Of a stretch of 64,000 nucleotides of DNA, positions 24,968 to 33,876 are shown in pieces. The position numbers and the translations under genes are program-made. The stretch spans positions 62,001 through 126,000 of the forward strand of contig CAYOAL010000002.1 in the NCBI GenBank assembly GCA_964401935.1. The letters run 5' to 3'. Numbering within the stretch: the stretch's first letter is position 1; every line of letters begins with the position of its first letter. The DNA comes from JAPYTK01 sp964401935. Lineage in GTDB: Bacteria; Myxococcota_A; Polyangia; Polyangiales; Polyangiaceae. The notes below the pieces were generated by a model that was not told the DNA's origin, ran no database searches, and saw only the letters and a list, made by a program, of their open reading frames with translations.

Positions 24968-25636
24968 ATGAGATACGCACTCTGGATGTTGGCTCTCGCC
25001 GGAGCCACGGGTCTTGCCATCGCCTGCTCGAGCGGCGAGCCGACGCCCACCCCCACCGCCCACACCCCCGAAGAGACCGCGGAGGTGACCCAGGCGTTTG
25101 CGCTCACGCCAGAGTGCGCGCAGTGCTCCTCCGACGCGGTGGCCGGTGTGTGCGGCCAGGCCGCCGAGCAGTGCCTGCAAGATCCTGGCTGCGCGAACGT
25201 GGCGGCGTGCGTGCAAGCGTGCCCCCCCAACGACCCGATGTGCCTCGCCACCTGCTACAGCCAAGCGTCGCAGCTGCTCGACGTGCTCGCCGAGTGCGTG
25301 GTGTGCCAGGAGTGCCCCACCGAGTGTGCGGGCGCCTGGCAGTGCGGCGGGGGCATGGGCGGCGCGGGCGGGACGGCCGGGGCGGGCGGCGCGGGAGGCG
25401 GGAGCGGCGGCGGCAACGCGGTCGGTGTGTGCGACAACCAGGGCGTGTGCCAGGCGTGTGTGGCCTGCGCGGTTCAAGGCCCGTGCGCGGCCATCATCGA
25501 CGCGTGCCTCCAAGATCCGCTCTGTCTCTCGGACCCACAAGCGCTCAGCGCCGCCTACGAGTGCGCGGCGTGCACCGAGTGCGCGAACGACTGCGCCAAC
25601 CAGCTCCCGCCCATTCCCGGCCTCACCTGCCCGTGA
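24968..25636 (+). CDS. Cys-rich lipoprotein with duplicated repeat
   Basis: This 222-residue protein has a signal peptide with lipobox LAIACSSG, then two related Cys-rich modules separated by a Gly-rich linker. CAQCSSDAVAGVCGQAAEQCLQDPGC in the first module matches CQACVACAVQGPCAAIIDACLQDPLC in the second, with CVVCQECPTEC matching CAACTECANDC. GGAGGAACG precedes ATG 24968. Such paired Cys modules are frequent in secreted myxobacterial lipoproteins. No activity is known to me. It converges on the kinase gene at 25734. Confidence 0.72.
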   Translation: MRYALWMLALAGATGLAIACSSGEPTPTPTAHTPEETAEVTQAFALTPECAQCSSDAVAGVCGQAAEQCLQDPGCANVAACVQACPPNDPMCLATCYSQASQLLDVLAECVVCQECPTECAGAWQCGGGMGGAGGTAGAGGAGGGSGGGNAVGVCDNQGVCQACVACAVQGPCAAIIDACLQDPLCLSDPQALSAAYECAACTECANDCANQLPPIPGLTCP

Positions 25637-25700
25637 GGTCGCCGGCCCGCGGCCCCAGCGAGGCGCGCGGATTCGCCGGCGCACCACGCGCACGAAGGCG

Positions 25701-25719
25701 GGCGGGGGTAAACCCCGCC
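25701..25719. terminator. Hairpin between convergent genes
   Basis: GGCGGGG-GTAAA-CCCCGCC is a perfect 7-bp stem with a 5-base loop between the lipoprotein gene ending at 25636 and the kinase gene ending at 25734. It could stop transcription from both sides, or be a copy of a dispersed GC-rich repeat. Confidence 0.45.
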
Positions 25720-25733
25720 CCTACGGGGATGGC

Positions 25734-27335
25734 TCAGGGCGTCGCGCCGCGCTGCTTGTAGGGGTTCTTCGGCAGCTCCGGCGCGGGCAGCGGCGGAGGC
25801 GTCGGTAGAGGCGTGGGGGCTGGAGTCGGTGGCGACGGCGCCGCGCGCGGGGACGGCTCGGCCCCGGTCCTCGGGACGACGCTCGGCGCGGTCGCCGCGC
25901 TCGCCGCGCTCGCTGGCGGGCTCGCGCGGGGCAGCACGAGCCCGAGCGACTTTGTCTCCGCCGGCTGACGCTCGAGCGGCTCGCGGCGCGCCTCGGGCGT
26001 GGCGGAGAGCCGTGCCCCGAGCGCGATCGCGAGCGCGACGAGCGACACCGCGACGAGCACCCAGGTGCGCCGGCTCCACGCTCCTCGCCGCGACGCCGCG
26101 GGCGGCGACACGTCGGGCGGCGCGCCCATGTGCTCGTCCTCGCGCGCCGACGCCGGCGCACGCGCGGTGCGGAGGGTCTCGGCCTCTGGCTCGTCGAGCG
26201 GCGCCGCGCCGAGGTCGTGAGCGGCGAGGGGGAGCGTGGGCTCGAGCGCGTCGAGGGGGACCGTGGGCGCGAGCGCTCGCAGCGGCGGTGCCGCGCGGCT
26301 CGCGGCCGAGGCACCCAACGGGAGCTCGTCGAGCAGCAACGAGCCGGTGGCGTTCTCCGGATCTGCCAGCATTCGGATCGTGTCGCGCCGTCGTGCCAGC
26401 ACCTTGCCCACGAGCCGTCGCACGAGCGCCCCCACCTCGGCCGCGGTGGCCACCTCCGAGAGCTTGGCCACGTCGGTGAGGGCAGCGTCGAGCTCTCGCA
26501 GGGTCGCGTAGCGCGCAGACGGCTCCTTGGCCAAGGCGCGGGCGAGCACTCCATCGAGCGGCTCGGGGAGCCCCGTCGCCGTCGCGATCCGCGGCACCCC
26601 CTGCGAGAGCACCCGGCGCAGCGTGTCCGCGTCGTTCTCGCCCCGAAACAGCCGGCGCCCCGAGAGCGTCTCCCACGCCACCACGCCCATCGAGAACACG
26701 TCGCAGCGCTGCGTCGGCGGCGCCCCCTCGATGTACTCCGGAGCCATGTAGGCGATCTTCCCCTTCACGGTGGCGGTGGCCGACGCGCTCACCTCGGTGA
26801 CGCGCGCCAACCCGAAGTCGGTGAGACGGGCGGTGCCGTCCACTCCCACCAAGATGTTCTGCGGCGACACGTCCCGGTGAACCATGCCGAGCTCACGCCC
26901 CCGCTCGTCGGTGAGGGCGTGCACCGCCGAGAGCCCCGCGCACGCGTCGAGCAGGATGCGAAAGCCGAGCGGCGCCGGCAGCGGCCCGTCGCTCGCGTCG
27001 AGCAGCTCCGACAGCGCTCCCCCCTCGATGTAGCTCATCACCAAGAGGAGCTCGTCCTCGGTCTCCTCCACGTCTTCGATGGCCACCACGTTCACGTGAT
27101 GGATCCGCGACGCGAGGGTAGCCTCGCGCACGAGCGCGTCCCGGGCCGCGGGGTCGTCGCGGAGGTGCGGGTGGGCGCGCTTGATGGCCACCAGGCGGTT
27201 GAACCCCACCGAGCCGAGCACCCGCCCCACGTACACGGTGGCCGTCCCCCCCGTGGCCACCTTCACGAGCAGCTCGTACCGCGAGCCGGCGAGGAGCGCA
27301 GCGCGACGGGGGACGGCCGAGTCCATCGCCGTCAC
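25734..27335 (-). CDS. Membrane Ser/Thr protein kinase
   Basis: The 533-residue kinase has a complete catalytic domain (about 20-285): glycine loop KVATGGTATVYVG, VAIKRAH lysine, catalytic MVHRDVSPQNILV, TDFGLARV (DFG) and MAPEYIEG. A variable acidic region follows, then one transmembrane helix (TWVLVAVSLVALAIALG) and a Pro/Ala-rich extracytoplasmic tail ending YKQRGATP. The start ATG 27335 overlaps the stop of the FHA-sigma54 activator gene (ATGA at 27332-27335), so the two proteins are made together. The kinase may phosphorylate a protein bound by the FHA domain of its partner. Confidence 0.88.
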   Translation of the reverse strand: MTAMDSAVPRRAALLAGSRYELLVKVATGGTATVYVGRVLGSVGFNRLVAIKRAHPHLRDDPAARDALVREATLASRIHHVNVVAIEDVEETEDELLLVMSYIEGGALSELLDASDGPLPAPLGFRILLDACAGLSAVHALTDERGRELGMVHRDVSPQNILVGVDGTARLTDFGLARVTEVSASATATVKGKIAYMAPEYIEGAPPTQRCDVFSMGVVAWETLSGRRLFRGENDADTLRRVLSQGVPRIATATGLPEPLDGVLARALAKEPSARYATLRELDAALTDVAKLSEVATAAEVGALVRRLVGKVLARRRDTIRMLADPENATGSLLLDELPLGASAASRAAPPLRALAPTVPLDALEPTLPLAAHDLGAAPLDEPEAETLRTARAPASAREDEHMGAPPDVSPPAASRRGAWSRRTWVLVAVSLVALAIALGARLSATPEARREPLERQPAETKSLGLVLPRASPPASAASAATAPSVVPRTGAEPSPRAAPSPPTPAPTPLPTPPPLPAPELPKNPYKQRGATP

Positions 27336-28597
27336 CCGTCTCCGGGCTCGTTGGGATCGATGCCGAGCTTGCCGAGCACACGACCGAGATAGCTGCGGTT
27401 GAGGCCCGCGATTCGCGCCGCCTCGCTCTGGTTGCCCCCCGTCTCCCGGAGGAGCGCCCGCAGGTACGCGCGCATGAAGGCGTCGGTGAGCTCCTCTTTC
27501 TGGGGCGCGAACGGCCGCCGCAGATCGATGAGGGGCGCGAGTTGATCCTCGAGCTCCGGAGTCGGTCGCACCGGCCTCGGCGGGAGCGCCCCGAGCGCGC
27601 CGAAGGAGACGATCGCGTTCTTGAGCTCACGGGCGTTGCCGGGGAAGCTCCTCCCCCGGAGCTCATCGAGGAGCTCGCGCGGGATGCCACCGGAGAGGCC
27701 CACCTCCGCCGCGAAATGACGCGCGAGGGGCTCGATGTCGTCGGGCCGCTCGCGGAGCGGGGGCACCGACAAACGCACCACCGCGAGGCGATAGAACAGG
27801 TCTTGGCGGAAGCGCCCCGCCCGCACCTCCGCGTCCAGCTCGCGGTTGGTGGCCGCGACGACGCGGACCTTCACCGTCTTGGGGCGGTCTTCCCCGAGGG
27901 CCCGCACCTCGCCGAGCTCGATGGCCCGCAGCAACATCGGCTGCAGCTCCAAGGGGAGCTCGCCCACCTCGTCCAACAGGAGCGTGCCTCCATCCGCGCT
28001 GTCGAAGGCGCCGCGCCGGGCCTCGAGCGCCCCCGAGAACGCGCCCCGCTTGTGCCCAAAGAGCTCACTCGCGATGAGCTCGCGAGGGAACGCGCCGCAG
28101 TTCACGGCCACGAAGGGTCCGTCCGCCACCTTCGAACCCTCGTGGAGCGCTTGGGCCACCCGCTCCTTCCCCACCCCCGACTCGCCCTCGATGAGCACGG
28201 TGGCGAGCGAACCCTCGAGCCGCGTGAGCATCGCGAAGAGGTGCCGCATCGCGTCCGAGGTGCCCACGATGCCCCGATACACACCGGTCTCGGAGAGCCC
28301 CGCCGCGGCCAGCGCCTCGACGTCGGCCTCGAGCAGGATCCGCGCCGAACCGATCTGGAGCTGCGTGCCCAAGCCGAGCACCATCCGCTCCACCCGCTGG
28401 CCGTAGAAATACGTGCCATTACGACTTCCAAGATCCTTCACGCTCACCCCCTCGGGAGCGAGGCCCAGCTCCACATGGGTGCGCGACACCGCTTTGTCCG
28501 ACAGCACGATGTCGCAGTTCGGCGCCGAACCGATCACACACCCGCCAGGCCCAAGGCGGAGCTCGCCCGGCGTCGCGTCCACGTCGAGCACACGCAC
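27332..28597 (-). CDS. FHA-domain sigma54-dependent transcription activator
   Basis: The 421-residue protein has an N-terminal FHA domain (GSAPNCDIVLSD, VSRTHVEL, VKDLGSRNGTYFYG), an AAA+ sigma54-activation domain (Walker A GESGVGKERVA; sigma54 loop GAFSGA, with S for T; Walker B GGTLLLDEVGE) and a Fis-like helix-turn-helix (NQSEAARIAGLNRSYLGRVL). The FHA domain binds phosphothreonine peptides, so input is probably a Ser/Thr kinase. GTG 28597 is the only listed start, yet coding-like codons continue upstream, so the true N-terminus could be longer if a rare start is used. It is cotranscribed with the kinase at 25734. Confidence 0.88.
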   Translation of the reverse strand: MRVLDVDATPGELRLGPGGCVIGSAPNCDIVLSDKAVSRTHVELGLAPEGVSVKDLGSRNGTYFYGQRVERMVLGLGTQLQIGSARILLEADVEALAAAGLSETGVYRGIVGTSDAMRHLFAMLTRLEGSLATVLIEGESGVGKERVAQALHEGSKVADGPFVAVNCGAFPRELIASELFGHKRGAFSGALEARRGAFDSADGGTLLLDEVGELPLELQPMLLRAIELGEVRALGEDRPKTVKVRVVAATNRELDAEVRAGRFRQDLFYRLAVVRLSVPPLRERPDDIEPLARHFAAEVGLSGGIPRELLDELRGRSFPGNARELKNAIVSFGALGALPPRPVRPTPELEDQLAPLIDLRRPFAPQKEELTDAFMRAYLRALLRETGGNQSEAARIAGLNRSYLGRVLGKLGIDPNEPGDG

Positions 28598-28880
28598 GAT
28601 CGCGCCGAGAGGGGCACCTCTGCCGTGGCCGGGGAGGGGCTCGGTCAGATCGCCGAAGCCACCGGCGCCCCGGAGCCCTCGCGAGTCGCCGATCAGACGG
28701 CCTCCGTTCGGTCGCGCGAGGCGCGCCGGCCGCTCGCCTCGATCGTAGCGCTGTCGTCGACCACCACCGGCGATTATAGGGTCATCCCGGCCGCGGGCAG
28801 GCTAATTTGCTCGTGGCGCCGCGTGGTGGGCGTGGGCCCCCCCCAAGCGGCGACCGCCCGCGTCACACGAGCGTCGTCTC

Positions 28881-29987
28881 ATGGTCAAGCTCCACCGGCT
28901 CATGCCCGACAGCGTGTTCACGCAGGCGTTCCGCGTGGTGCGCGCCATCGGCGAAGGCGCCATCGGCACGGTGTACCTCGCGACGCGCGTCGGCGACGGC
29001 AAGCCGGTGGCGGTGAAGGTGCTCAAGCCGTCCGCCGCCGACGACGAGCGCATGGCCGAGCGCTTCTTACGCGAGGCGCGGGTGGGCGATCGCATCGGCC
29101 ACGAGCACGTGGTGAAGGTGTTCGACACGGGCTTCGACGAGCGCACCGGCCTCCACTGGATCTCGATGGAATATCTCGAGGGTCAACCTCTCGGCGACTT
29201 CATCGCCGGTCGCCCCGATCCCGCCGTGCGGGTGTCGCTCCTCGGCCAGCTCTTCGACGCGATGGCCGCCGCCCATCGGGCGGGGGTGATCCATCGCGAT
29301 CTCAAGCCGGAGAACGTGTTCGTGGTCGACGGCAGCCCCCAGCCCGTGCTCAAAGTGCTCGACTTCGGCATCGCCAAGTTCGTCGGGCCGTCGATGTCGG
29401 CGAGCCTCACCGAGGAGGGCCTCGGCACGCCGATGTGGACCGCACCCGAGCAGGGCAAGCGGGGCAACGTGCACCCGGCGGCCGACGTGTGGTCGCTCGG
29501 CCTCCTCACGTTCTTCACGCTCACCGGCACGATCTTCTGGCGCCACGCCACCGGCGCCGCCTCCTCGATGATCGACATCGTTCAGGAGATGCTGCTCGAG
29601 CCGATCCCCGCCGCATCGCAGCGCGCCGCCGAGCTCGGGGCCACCGGCTTGCCCCTCGGCTTCGACGCCTGGTTCGCGCGCGCGGTCCACCGCGATCCGG
29701 CCCACCGGTTTCCCACCGCCGACCACGCCCGCGCCGCGCTGTTCCCCCTCCTCGGCGTGGCGGCCCCCGCGCCCGTCCCGCTCCCCGTCGCGCGAGCGGC
29801 GCCGTCGCCACCCGAGGGCCTGGTCCCACCCGTCGCGGCCCTCGGGCCGCCACCCCTCGACGCTCCGACGACGGCGGTCTCCGCTCCCGCGAGCGGCGCT
29901 CCCCGGAGGTCGCCGACGGCGCTCGTCGTGATCGCGACCCTCGTCGCGCTCTCGCTCGGCGCGCTCGCCCTGTGGTTGTTCTCGTGA
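28881..29987 (+). CDS. Membrane Ser/Thr protein kinase
   Basis: The 368-residue kinase has catalytic motifs GEGAIGTVYLA, VAVKVLKP, VIHRDLKPENVFV, VLDFGIAKFVG, APEQGKRG and DVWSLGLL, followed by a Pro/Ala linker and a C-terminal membrane helix (TALVVIATLVALSLGALALWL) ending three residues later. ATG 28881 gives MVKLHRLMPDSVF. Its stop overlaps the GTG start of the carrier gene (GTGA at 29984-29987), so kinase and transporter are translationally coupled. The kinase is divergent from the FHA activator at 28597. It may regulate the carrier; this is inference. Confidence 0.87.
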   Translation: MVKLHRLMPDSVFTQAFRVVRAIGEGAIGTVYLATRVGDGKPVAVKVLKPSAADDERMAERFLREARVGDRIGHEHVVKVFDTGFDERTGLHWISMEYLEGQPLGDFIAGRPDPAVRVSLLGQLFDAMAAAHRAGVIHRDLKPENVFVVDGSPQPVLKVLDFGIAKFVGPSMSASLTEEGLGTPMWTAPEQGKRGNVHPAADVWSLGLLTFFTLTGTIFWRHATGAASSMIDIVQEMLLEPIPAASQRAAELGATGLPLGFDAWFARAVHRDPAHRFPTADHARAALFPLLGVAAPAPVPLPVARAAPSPPEGLVPPVAALGPPPLDAPTTAVSAPASGAPRRSPTALVVIATLVALSLGALALWLFS

Positions 29988-31225
29988 CCGACGGCAGCGC
30001 GACCTCCCCCCGCGTCGAGCGGCTCGAGAGCGGCGTGCTCCTGTGCGCGCTCGCCTTCGTGATGCTCTTCGGCTACGCGGTCGCGCGCCCATCCACCGAG
30101 TCGCTCTTCCTCGCGGTCTACGGCACCGGGCCGCTCCCCTTCGCGTGGCTCGCGGTGGCGGTGGCGGCCGCGCTCGTCGTCACCGTCTACAACCACGCCG
30201 CGGCTCGAGCGCCGCTCGGTCGGGTGATGCTCGGCGCCATCGCGCTCACCGCCGTCACTCTCGCGCTCCTCCTCGGCGGCCAGGCGGCCCGCATCCCCGG
30301 CGCGACGTTCCTCCTCTACGTGTGGAAAGACGTCCACATCGTGGTGTTGCTCGAGGTGCTGTGGAGCTTCGCCAACCTCGTGTTCGAGACGCAGACGGCG
30401 CGTTGGTTCAACGGCGTCTTCTGCGCGAGCGGCTCGCTCGGCGGCCTGACCGGCAACTTGCTCGTGGGCGTCGTCGCCGCCCGCTGGGGCACCGACAGCG
30501 CCCCGATCGTGCTCTTGCCCCTGTTCGCGGTCGAGGCGCTGCTCGTGGTCGCCCTCGCCCGCGCGGCCGGGGCCCCCGCCCCTCGCGAGCGCGTGCCCAT
30601 CGCGCTCGGGGATGCGGCTCGGCTCCTCCAAAAGAGCCCCTACCTCGGCTGGATGGCGCTGTTGATCGGCACGGTGCAGCTCGTGATCAACCTCATCGAC
30701 TTCGTGTACCAAGGGGCCATCGCGGCCGCCTATCCCGACATCGACGCCCGCACCGCCATCATGGGCCAGCTCTACGGCGTGATCGATCTCGCGTCCCTCG
30801 CGCTGCAGCTCGGGAGCGGTCTGGTCATCGGCACCCTCGGCGTGCGAGCCACCTTGCTCGCGGTGCCGAGCGTGCTCGGAATCGCCGTCGCCGCCTTCGT
30901 GGTCTCGCCGCGGTTCGCGCTCGTGGCGGTGGCCAAGGTGGCGAGCAAGGCGTTCGACTACAGCGTGTTCCGCGCCGCCAAAGAGATGCTCTACCTCCCG
31001 CTCGGCTACGAGGACAAGACGCGGGGCAAGGCCCTCGTCGACATGCTCACCTACCGCGTGGCGAAGGGCGGCGCCTCGCTGGTCATCCTCGGCCTCGGCG
31101 CGGCCTCCGCGAGCGTCGCCGTGCTCACCGCCACCCTCGGCGCCATCGGCGTCTGGCTCGCCGTCACCGTCGCGGTCACCCGCCGCTACCTCGCCGTGCT
31201 GCGCCGAACCGATCGCGCCGACTGA
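29984..31225 (+). CDS. Multi-spanning carrier resembling ATP/ADP translocase (NTT/Npt) family
   Basis: The 413-residue protein has about 12 hydrophobic segments (for example SGVLLCALAFVMLFGYAV, FLLYVWKDVHIVVLLEVLW, APIVLLPLFAVEALLVVAL and VLGIAVAAFVVSPRFALVAV). The sequence AKVASKAFDYSVFRAAKEMLYLPLGYEDKTRGKALVD resembles the NTT/Npt1-Npt2 translocase family and related MFS-fold carriers. GTG 29984 overlaps the kinase stop. It could exchange nucleotides or be an uncharacterised envelope carrier. Nucleotide exchange cannot be claimed from sequence alone. Confidence 0.65.
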   Translation: MTDGSATSPRVERLESGVLLCALAFVMLFGYAVARPSTESLFLAVYGTGPLPFAWLAVAVAAALVVTVYNHAAARAPLGRVMLGAIALTAVTLALLLGGQAARIPGATFLLYVWKDVHIVVLLEVLWSFANLVFETQTARWFNGVFCASGSLGGLTGNLLVGVVAARWGTDSAPIVLLPLFAVEALLVVALARAAGAPAPRERVPIALGDAARLLQKSPYLGWMALLIGTVQLVINLIDFVYQGAIAAAYPDIDARTAIMGQLYGVIDLASLALQLGSGLVIGTLGVRATLLAVPSVLGIAVAAFVVSPRFALVAVAKVASKAFDYSVFRAAKEMLYLPLGYEDKTRGKALVDMLTYRVAKGGASLVILGLGAASASVAVLTATLGAIGVWLAVTVAVTRRYLAVLRRTDRAD

Positions 31226-31286
31226 GGCGCTCGACGCGCCCTTGGCAACCCCACCCACGTCAAGTGCGCAGCGGGGTCGTTCGCAG

Positions 31287-31694
31287 TCAGTGGTGGATGC
31301 AGCCGCACCCGCAGCTGTTGCTGAACCCAAGACCACCGAGCGGGCACTCGGGCGGCTCCGGAGCACAAGTGGCGGGATCCACACTCACCCAATCGATCTC
31401 CGGATCGTTGGGGTGCGGGCACATGAGCGCGCCCTTGTCGACGCAGCCGCAGCCGCAGGTGCTGTCGAAGCCGTTCTGGTGCTCCTCGCAGGAGAGCGTG
31501 CGGCACACCTCGGGATCTGCGCTCACGTAGTGCACCGCGGGATCCTCCGGATCGAGACAAGGGCTCGGCTCGTCGCCGCCCCCGCGCCGCTCCGCCTCCT
31601 CCTCGACGGGTGGCGCGCTCGTCTCGTCGTCGGCGCAGCCGGCGGCGATCGCGCCGGCGACGAAGGCTCCGAGGACGAGCGGCCACCTTGTCAT
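31287..31694 (-). CDS. Small Cys-rich lipoprotein with repeated CGCGC
   Basis: This 135-residue protein has a lipobox (VAGAIAAGCADD) and two related modules of about 40 residues. The first has HYVSADPEVCRTLSCEEH then FDSTCGCGCVD; the second has DWVSVDPATCAPEPPEC then FSNSCGCGCIH. Each holds a CGCGC run, which could bind metal or form disulfides. ATG 31694 lies 20 bases after the stop of the CRTAC1-like gene on the same strand, so it is probably the last gene of the haloperoxidase-like operon. Family unknown to me. Confidence 0.7.
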   Translation of the reverse strand: MTRWPLVLGAFVAGAIAAGCADDETSAPPVEEEAERRGGGDEPSPCLDPEDPAVHYVSADPEVCRTLSCEEHQNGFDSTCGCGCVDKGALMCPHPNDPEIDWVSVDPATCAPEPPECPLGGLGFSNSCGCGCIHH

Positions 31695-31714
31695 GGTCGG
31701 ACCACGTGCGGTGC

Positions 31715-33841
31715 TCAGTGTGTGTCGAGATAGGCGCGGTGGGCGCTCTGCTTGAGGCGCGCCGCGTCGCGGTTGCTGAGCACGTCGGCGGCGACGAGCT
31801 CGTCGAGGGCGTCGGCGACGCAGGCCTTGTAGGCGTTGAAGCTCGGCCAGCTGCCGGCGTAGCTGCAGGGGATCTCGGGGATGAGCAGGCGCTCGCCATC
31901 GTCCACGTCGTACACGCGGTTTCTCACCCCGCCGGGCCAGAGCACGTCGGCCTGCCCCTTCTTCGCCTTGCCGAGACCGAAGCTCTGGGTGAGCTCGTGC
32001 TGCGACGCGTAGGTACCGGTGCCGCCCACGATGCTCATCACCTCCGGCCGCTGCTTGGGCTTGAACTTCACCACCGCGCCGATGCCGTTGCGGTTCACGG
32101 TGCCGCTCGGGGTGAGTCCCTTGGCGCCGAGGAGATCGATCTTCACCCACCCGTTGCCGTTGTCGGCGCTGTTGATCTCCACGCCCATGTAGCCATCCTC
32201 CACGCCGCCCCCCATCCACTCCCACTCGAAGGGGCCGATGGCGGCGAAGGTGGGGAGGACATCCGCGGTCTTGTCGAAGGGGCCGCCCCATTTCCACGAG
32301 GTCGGCGTGAGGGGGATCGACGGCGGCGCGTACTGCGCGGCGACCCAGGCGATGTCGACGAAGCCGTCGTCGTTGAGATCGCCGAGCGCCACCCCCTCCA
32401 CCACCTGCCGCTTCACATACTCTGCGTTGTGGGCGGTCGCCCCCTCGTCCCAGCTGAAGTTGGCGCTGCAGCCGTCGTTCTTCAGCACCACGCCGGGGTT
32501 GTCGGCGGTGATGAAAGGTCCGAGATCGAGGTTGCCGTAGAAGATGATGTCGGTGTCGGCGTCGTTGTCGTAGTCGACCATCCCGTTGCCCCAACCGAAC
32601 GGCGTGGCCCGCAATGCGCCGGGCCCCGGCGCGCTGAACGCCCCCGACGCGGTGCCGAGGTACCACTGCGACGAGTTCACCGGGGCGGGGATGGCAGCGC
32701 CGAACTGCTGCTGCGCGTAGTCGCCGATGCTCACCGCGAAGTAGTCCATGTGACCGTCGCAGTTCACGTCGCCGAAGGACACGCCCATCCAGCTGGTGCC
32801 TTGCTGAATCCCCTTGGTCCCGGTCACGTCCGTGAAGTGGCCGGTGCCATCGTTCTCGAGGATGTGCACGAGCCCACGGTCTACGCCGGCAAACTCCTTC
32901 GGTGGAATCGCCGCTTGATCGTCGGTGTGGAAGATGTCGATGTCACCGTCTTGATCGAAGTCGGCGAAGCCGGCCGCCCACGTGATGGTGCCCGAGCCAG
33001 GGGGCACATTGAACAGATCGAGGATGCCCGACGACTCCGAGATGTCACTGAAGGAGTTGCCACCGTCGTTGCGCCAGAGCTCGTTGGTGTGGCTGTAGGC
33101 GAACAGATCCGAGAAGATCGCCTCCTCCCGCGTCCAGTCGAACGTGTTGGAGACGAAGATGTCGAGGAGCCCGTCGTTGTCCACGTCGCCCATCACACAC
33201 GAGGTGTAGGCGCGCGCGCCCTGGCTGATGCCGGCGTGGGCGCTTCGATCGGTGAAGGTGCCGTCGCCATTGTTCTCGAAGAACCTCGCCGGCTCCATGC
33301 GGCCGAGCACCAACAAGTCCTCGTCACCGTCGTTGTCGGTGTCGCCGTAGCACACCCCCGTCGAGTCCTGCGCGTCGGCGCCCACCCCAGCCGCCACCGC
33401 CACGTCCACAAAAACGGTCTGCCCGGTCTGCGCGAACTGGTTGGCGTAGAGGCTGTTTGGGGTGCCCGGACCGTTGGTCACGTACAGATCGATGTCGCCG
33501 TCGTTGTCGTAGTCGAACATCACCACGCCCGGCGCCCCGCGGGTCTTGGCGGGGATGCTCACCAGCTCCACGATCGACAGGAAGGGCTTGATCTTCACCG
33601 CGTCGTAGAGCGCCTCGGTGTCCGACTCGGTCCGGCGATAGGTGATGCCGGTCGCGGGATCCTGGGCGATGTCGGTGAAGGTGATAGGCGTCGGCGTGGG
33701 CGTCGGCCCTCCCCCGGTGGGTGGGCCTCCGCCGTGACCATGCGCCGCGGCGCCGAGCACCAGCGACGACGCGAGCGCCGCGCTCGCCGGAAACGCACGC
33801 CTCACCGCCCCACGAATCTCTGCCATTTTGGTGTTCCCCAT
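31715..33841 (-). CDS. CRTAC1/ASPIC-UnbV FG-GAP repeat secreted protein
   Basis: The 708-residue exported protein has a signal peptide (ASAALASSLVLGAAAHG), a Gly/Pro/Thr linker and at least seven FG-GAP/VCBS calcium-binding repeats, including FDYDNDGDIDLYV, YGDTDNDGDEDLLV, MGDVDNDGLLDIFV and FADFDQDGDIDIF. A C-terminal ASPIC/UnbV domain follows (WVKIDLLGAKGLTPSG, NRNGIGAVV, LGKAKKGQADVLWPGG). ATG 33841 has AGAGG about 7 bases upstream; an in-frame ATG at 33880 overlaps the upstream stop (ATGA) and is an alternative adding 13 residues. Proteins of this kind are often encoded beside vanadium-haloperoxidase-like proteins, as here. Confidence 0.86.
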   Translation of the reverse strand: MGNTKMAEIRGAVRRAFPASAALASSLVLGAAAHGHGGGPPTGGGPTPTPTPITFTDIAQDPATGITYRRTESDTEALYDAVKIKPFLSIVELVSIPAKTRGAPGVVMFDYDNDGDIDLYVTNGPGTPNSLYANQFAQTGQTVFVDVAVAAGVGADAQDSTGVCYGDTDNDGDEDLLVLGRMEPARFFENNGDGTFTDRSAHAGISQGARAYTSCVMGDVDNDGLLDIFVSNTFDWTREEAIFSDLFAYSHTNELWRNDGGNSFSDISESSGILDLFNVPPGSGTITWAAGFADFDQDGDIDIFHTDDQAAIPPKEFAGVDRGLVHILENDGTGHFTDVTGTKGIQQGTSWMGVSFGDVNCDGHMDYFAVSIGDYAQQQFGAAIPAPVNSSQWYLGTASGAFSAPGPGALRATPFGWGNGMVDYDNDADTDIIFYGNLDLGPFITADNPGVVLKNDGCSANFSWDEGATAHNAEYVKRQVVEGVALGDLNDDGFVDIAWVAAQYAPPSIPLTPTSWKWGGPFDKTADVLPTFAAIGPFEWEWMGGGVEDGYMGVEINSADNGNGWVKIDLLGAKGLTPSGTVNRNGIGAVVKFKPKQRPEVMSIVGGTGTYASQHELTQSFGLGKAKKGQADVLWPGGVRNRVYDVDDGERLLIPEIPCSYAGSWPSFNAYKACVADALDELVAADVLSNRDAARLKQSAHRAYLDTH

Positions 33842-33876
33842 GTTCGACCTCTGCTCCGGTGTTTCGTTCGCGTGTG

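Noticed and set aside
27542..31225. A single open frame of 1227 codons on the plus strand
   Set aside because: The first two thirds are antisense to the FHA activator or out of frame with the kinase at 28881. Only the part from 29984 is a real gene (carrier).
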